A DNA stretch of 22,275 nt from a virus. Of the stretch, positions 21,769-22,275 are shown in pieces. The notes beneath the pieces are model-generated. The model saw nothing but the letters and a program-made list of their open reading frames with translations, did no database searches and was not told the DNA's origin. How positions within the stretch are numbered: position 1 is the first letter of the stretch; every line of letters begins with the position of its first letter. The stretch covers positions 1 through 22,275 of the IMG/VR virus record IMGVR_UViG_3300018048_001491; one strand, 5' to 3'. The position numbers were made by a program, and so were the translations under genes.

Positions 21769-22275
21769 TCATTTGTTCATCATTTCTGCTAGATATTTTT
21801 TCCAAACATCTCCATATTCGCAGTGTCTATAGTTTTTAAACCACGGGCCGCCTTCAGTATAGTGCAAGGCTTTGGGCTCACCATCTTGTGGAGATTTGTA
21901 CCATCCCACAAGCCAATTCCATTCATGACTGAGCGAACCAATTTCTTCGTCTTTGAGCCAACTAAATCTGTGAAAGTATGCTCCGTCATAATTAGGATTG
22001 TTTACTAAATCAACTGTGACTTTTTCATTTGAAGGGTGTCCACAGTTCCACAACACCATCGAACTCCAATTTTTTCTTGGATATAACGTTTGTTTTTGAC
22101 CATCCATTTTAATTCCAGGCTTTGGTGTGTAATCGTGTTGAACACACATCACAGCATATTTGTTGTCTACACAATCAAACAATTCTTTAATATCTTTCAT
22201 AAAAACAATGTCTGAATCGCAGAACAATGCCCAACCTTTATAATTTTCTAATGCTGGTATTAAAAATCTTGTGAA
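21769..22275 (-). CDS. GT-A-type glycosyltransferase, N-terminus beyond the window
   Basis: The frame is open on the minus strand to the last base (22275), so the start is outside. Seen: WALFCDSDIVFMKDIKELF with D-S-D as DxD metal site, then VMCVQHDYTP, SSMVLWNCGHPSN, and WNWLVGWYKS with ALHYTEGGPWF, the late His region that in GT8-like enzymes helps bind the metal and donor. About 169 residues are present. It is the first visible gene of the glycan operon reading toward 18367 and is followed directly by a GT-B-like paralogue. Confidence 0.78.
   Translation of the reverse strand, partial: FTRFLIPALENYKGWALFCDSDIVFMKDIKELFDCVDNKYAVMCVQHDYTPKPGIKMDGQKQTLYPRKNWSSMVLWNCGHPSNEKVTVDLVNNPNYDGAYFHRFSWLKDEEIGSLSHEWNWLVGWYKSPQDGEPKALHYTEGGPWFKNYRHCEYGDVWKKYLAEMMNK

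Noticed and set aside
21789-22008. Alternative short frames on both strands inside the GT-A gene at the right edge
   Set aside because: They are shadows of a frame that carries the DxD motif and stays open to the window end.

Overview
The window looks like part of the genome of a marine T4-like myovirus (class Caudoviricetes). The basis is a T4-type replication and recombination set: a gp41-like DnaB-family helicase, a gp61-like primase and a UvsW-like helicase. These sit among dense, overlapping, AT-rich genes, including several whose sequences I associate with marine T4-like phages. Low GC and the absence of visible photosynthesis genes would fit a SAR11-type (Pelagibacter) host, but the host is an inference; a low-GC cyanobacterial host is not excluded. 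I see no tRNA, rRNA, CRISPR array, insertion sequence or integrase.

Layout. (1) 1-898, plus strand: the 3' part of a porphobilinogen deaminase gene (hemC), then a 39-codon gene with a strong Shine-Dalgarno. (2) 927-1610, minus strand: a 2-oxoglutarate/Fe(II) oxygenase. (3) 1611-1823: a hairpin-rich intergenic region ending in a T4-late-type TATAAATA. (4) 1824-5694, plus strand: a tightly packed five-gene cassette of 2OG oxygenase, unknown beta-rich protein, class III PLP aminotransferase, second 2OG oxygenase and glycine/inosamine-type amidinotransferase. This reads as a small-molecule or modification pathway and is the least expected part of the window. (5) 5719-5763: a duplicated hairpin between convergent genes. 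(6) 5781-10828, minus strand: methyltransferase, glycosyltransferase-like protein, gp41 helicase, a carbamoyltransferase reduced to its Kae1-like domain, a 40-aa protein and gp61 primase. (7) 10864-12052: a probable virion protein (minus) divergent from a small unknown protein (plus). (8) 12053-18343, minus strand: a long overlapping operon with a DUF2061 membrane protein, a 188-aa DNA polymerase III alpha-like palm fragment, a zinc-finger protein, three small unknowns, a nitrilase-family hydrolase, UvsW and a 427-aa unknown. (9) 18367-22275, minus strand: a glycan cassette of three GT-B-like paralogues interleaved with two GT-A glycosyltransferases; a fourth paralogue lies at 6444-7283.

How the parts fit. 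The helicase, the primase and the 427-aa gene at the head of the UvsW operon each have a near-consensus sigma70 promoter (TTGACA/T, 17 bp, TATAAT/TATACT) whose -10 box lies only 6-7 bp before the start codon. This implies host-polymerase early expression with leaderless or nearly leaderless mRNAs. The virion gene and the metabolic cassette instead have T4-late-like AT boxes. The carbamoyltransferase, glycosyltransferases, methyltransferase and 2OG oxygenases could together decorate DNA, virion or host surface glycans. The aminotransferase-amidinotransferase pair suggests guanidino-group chemistry. Both pathways are inferences from gene content.
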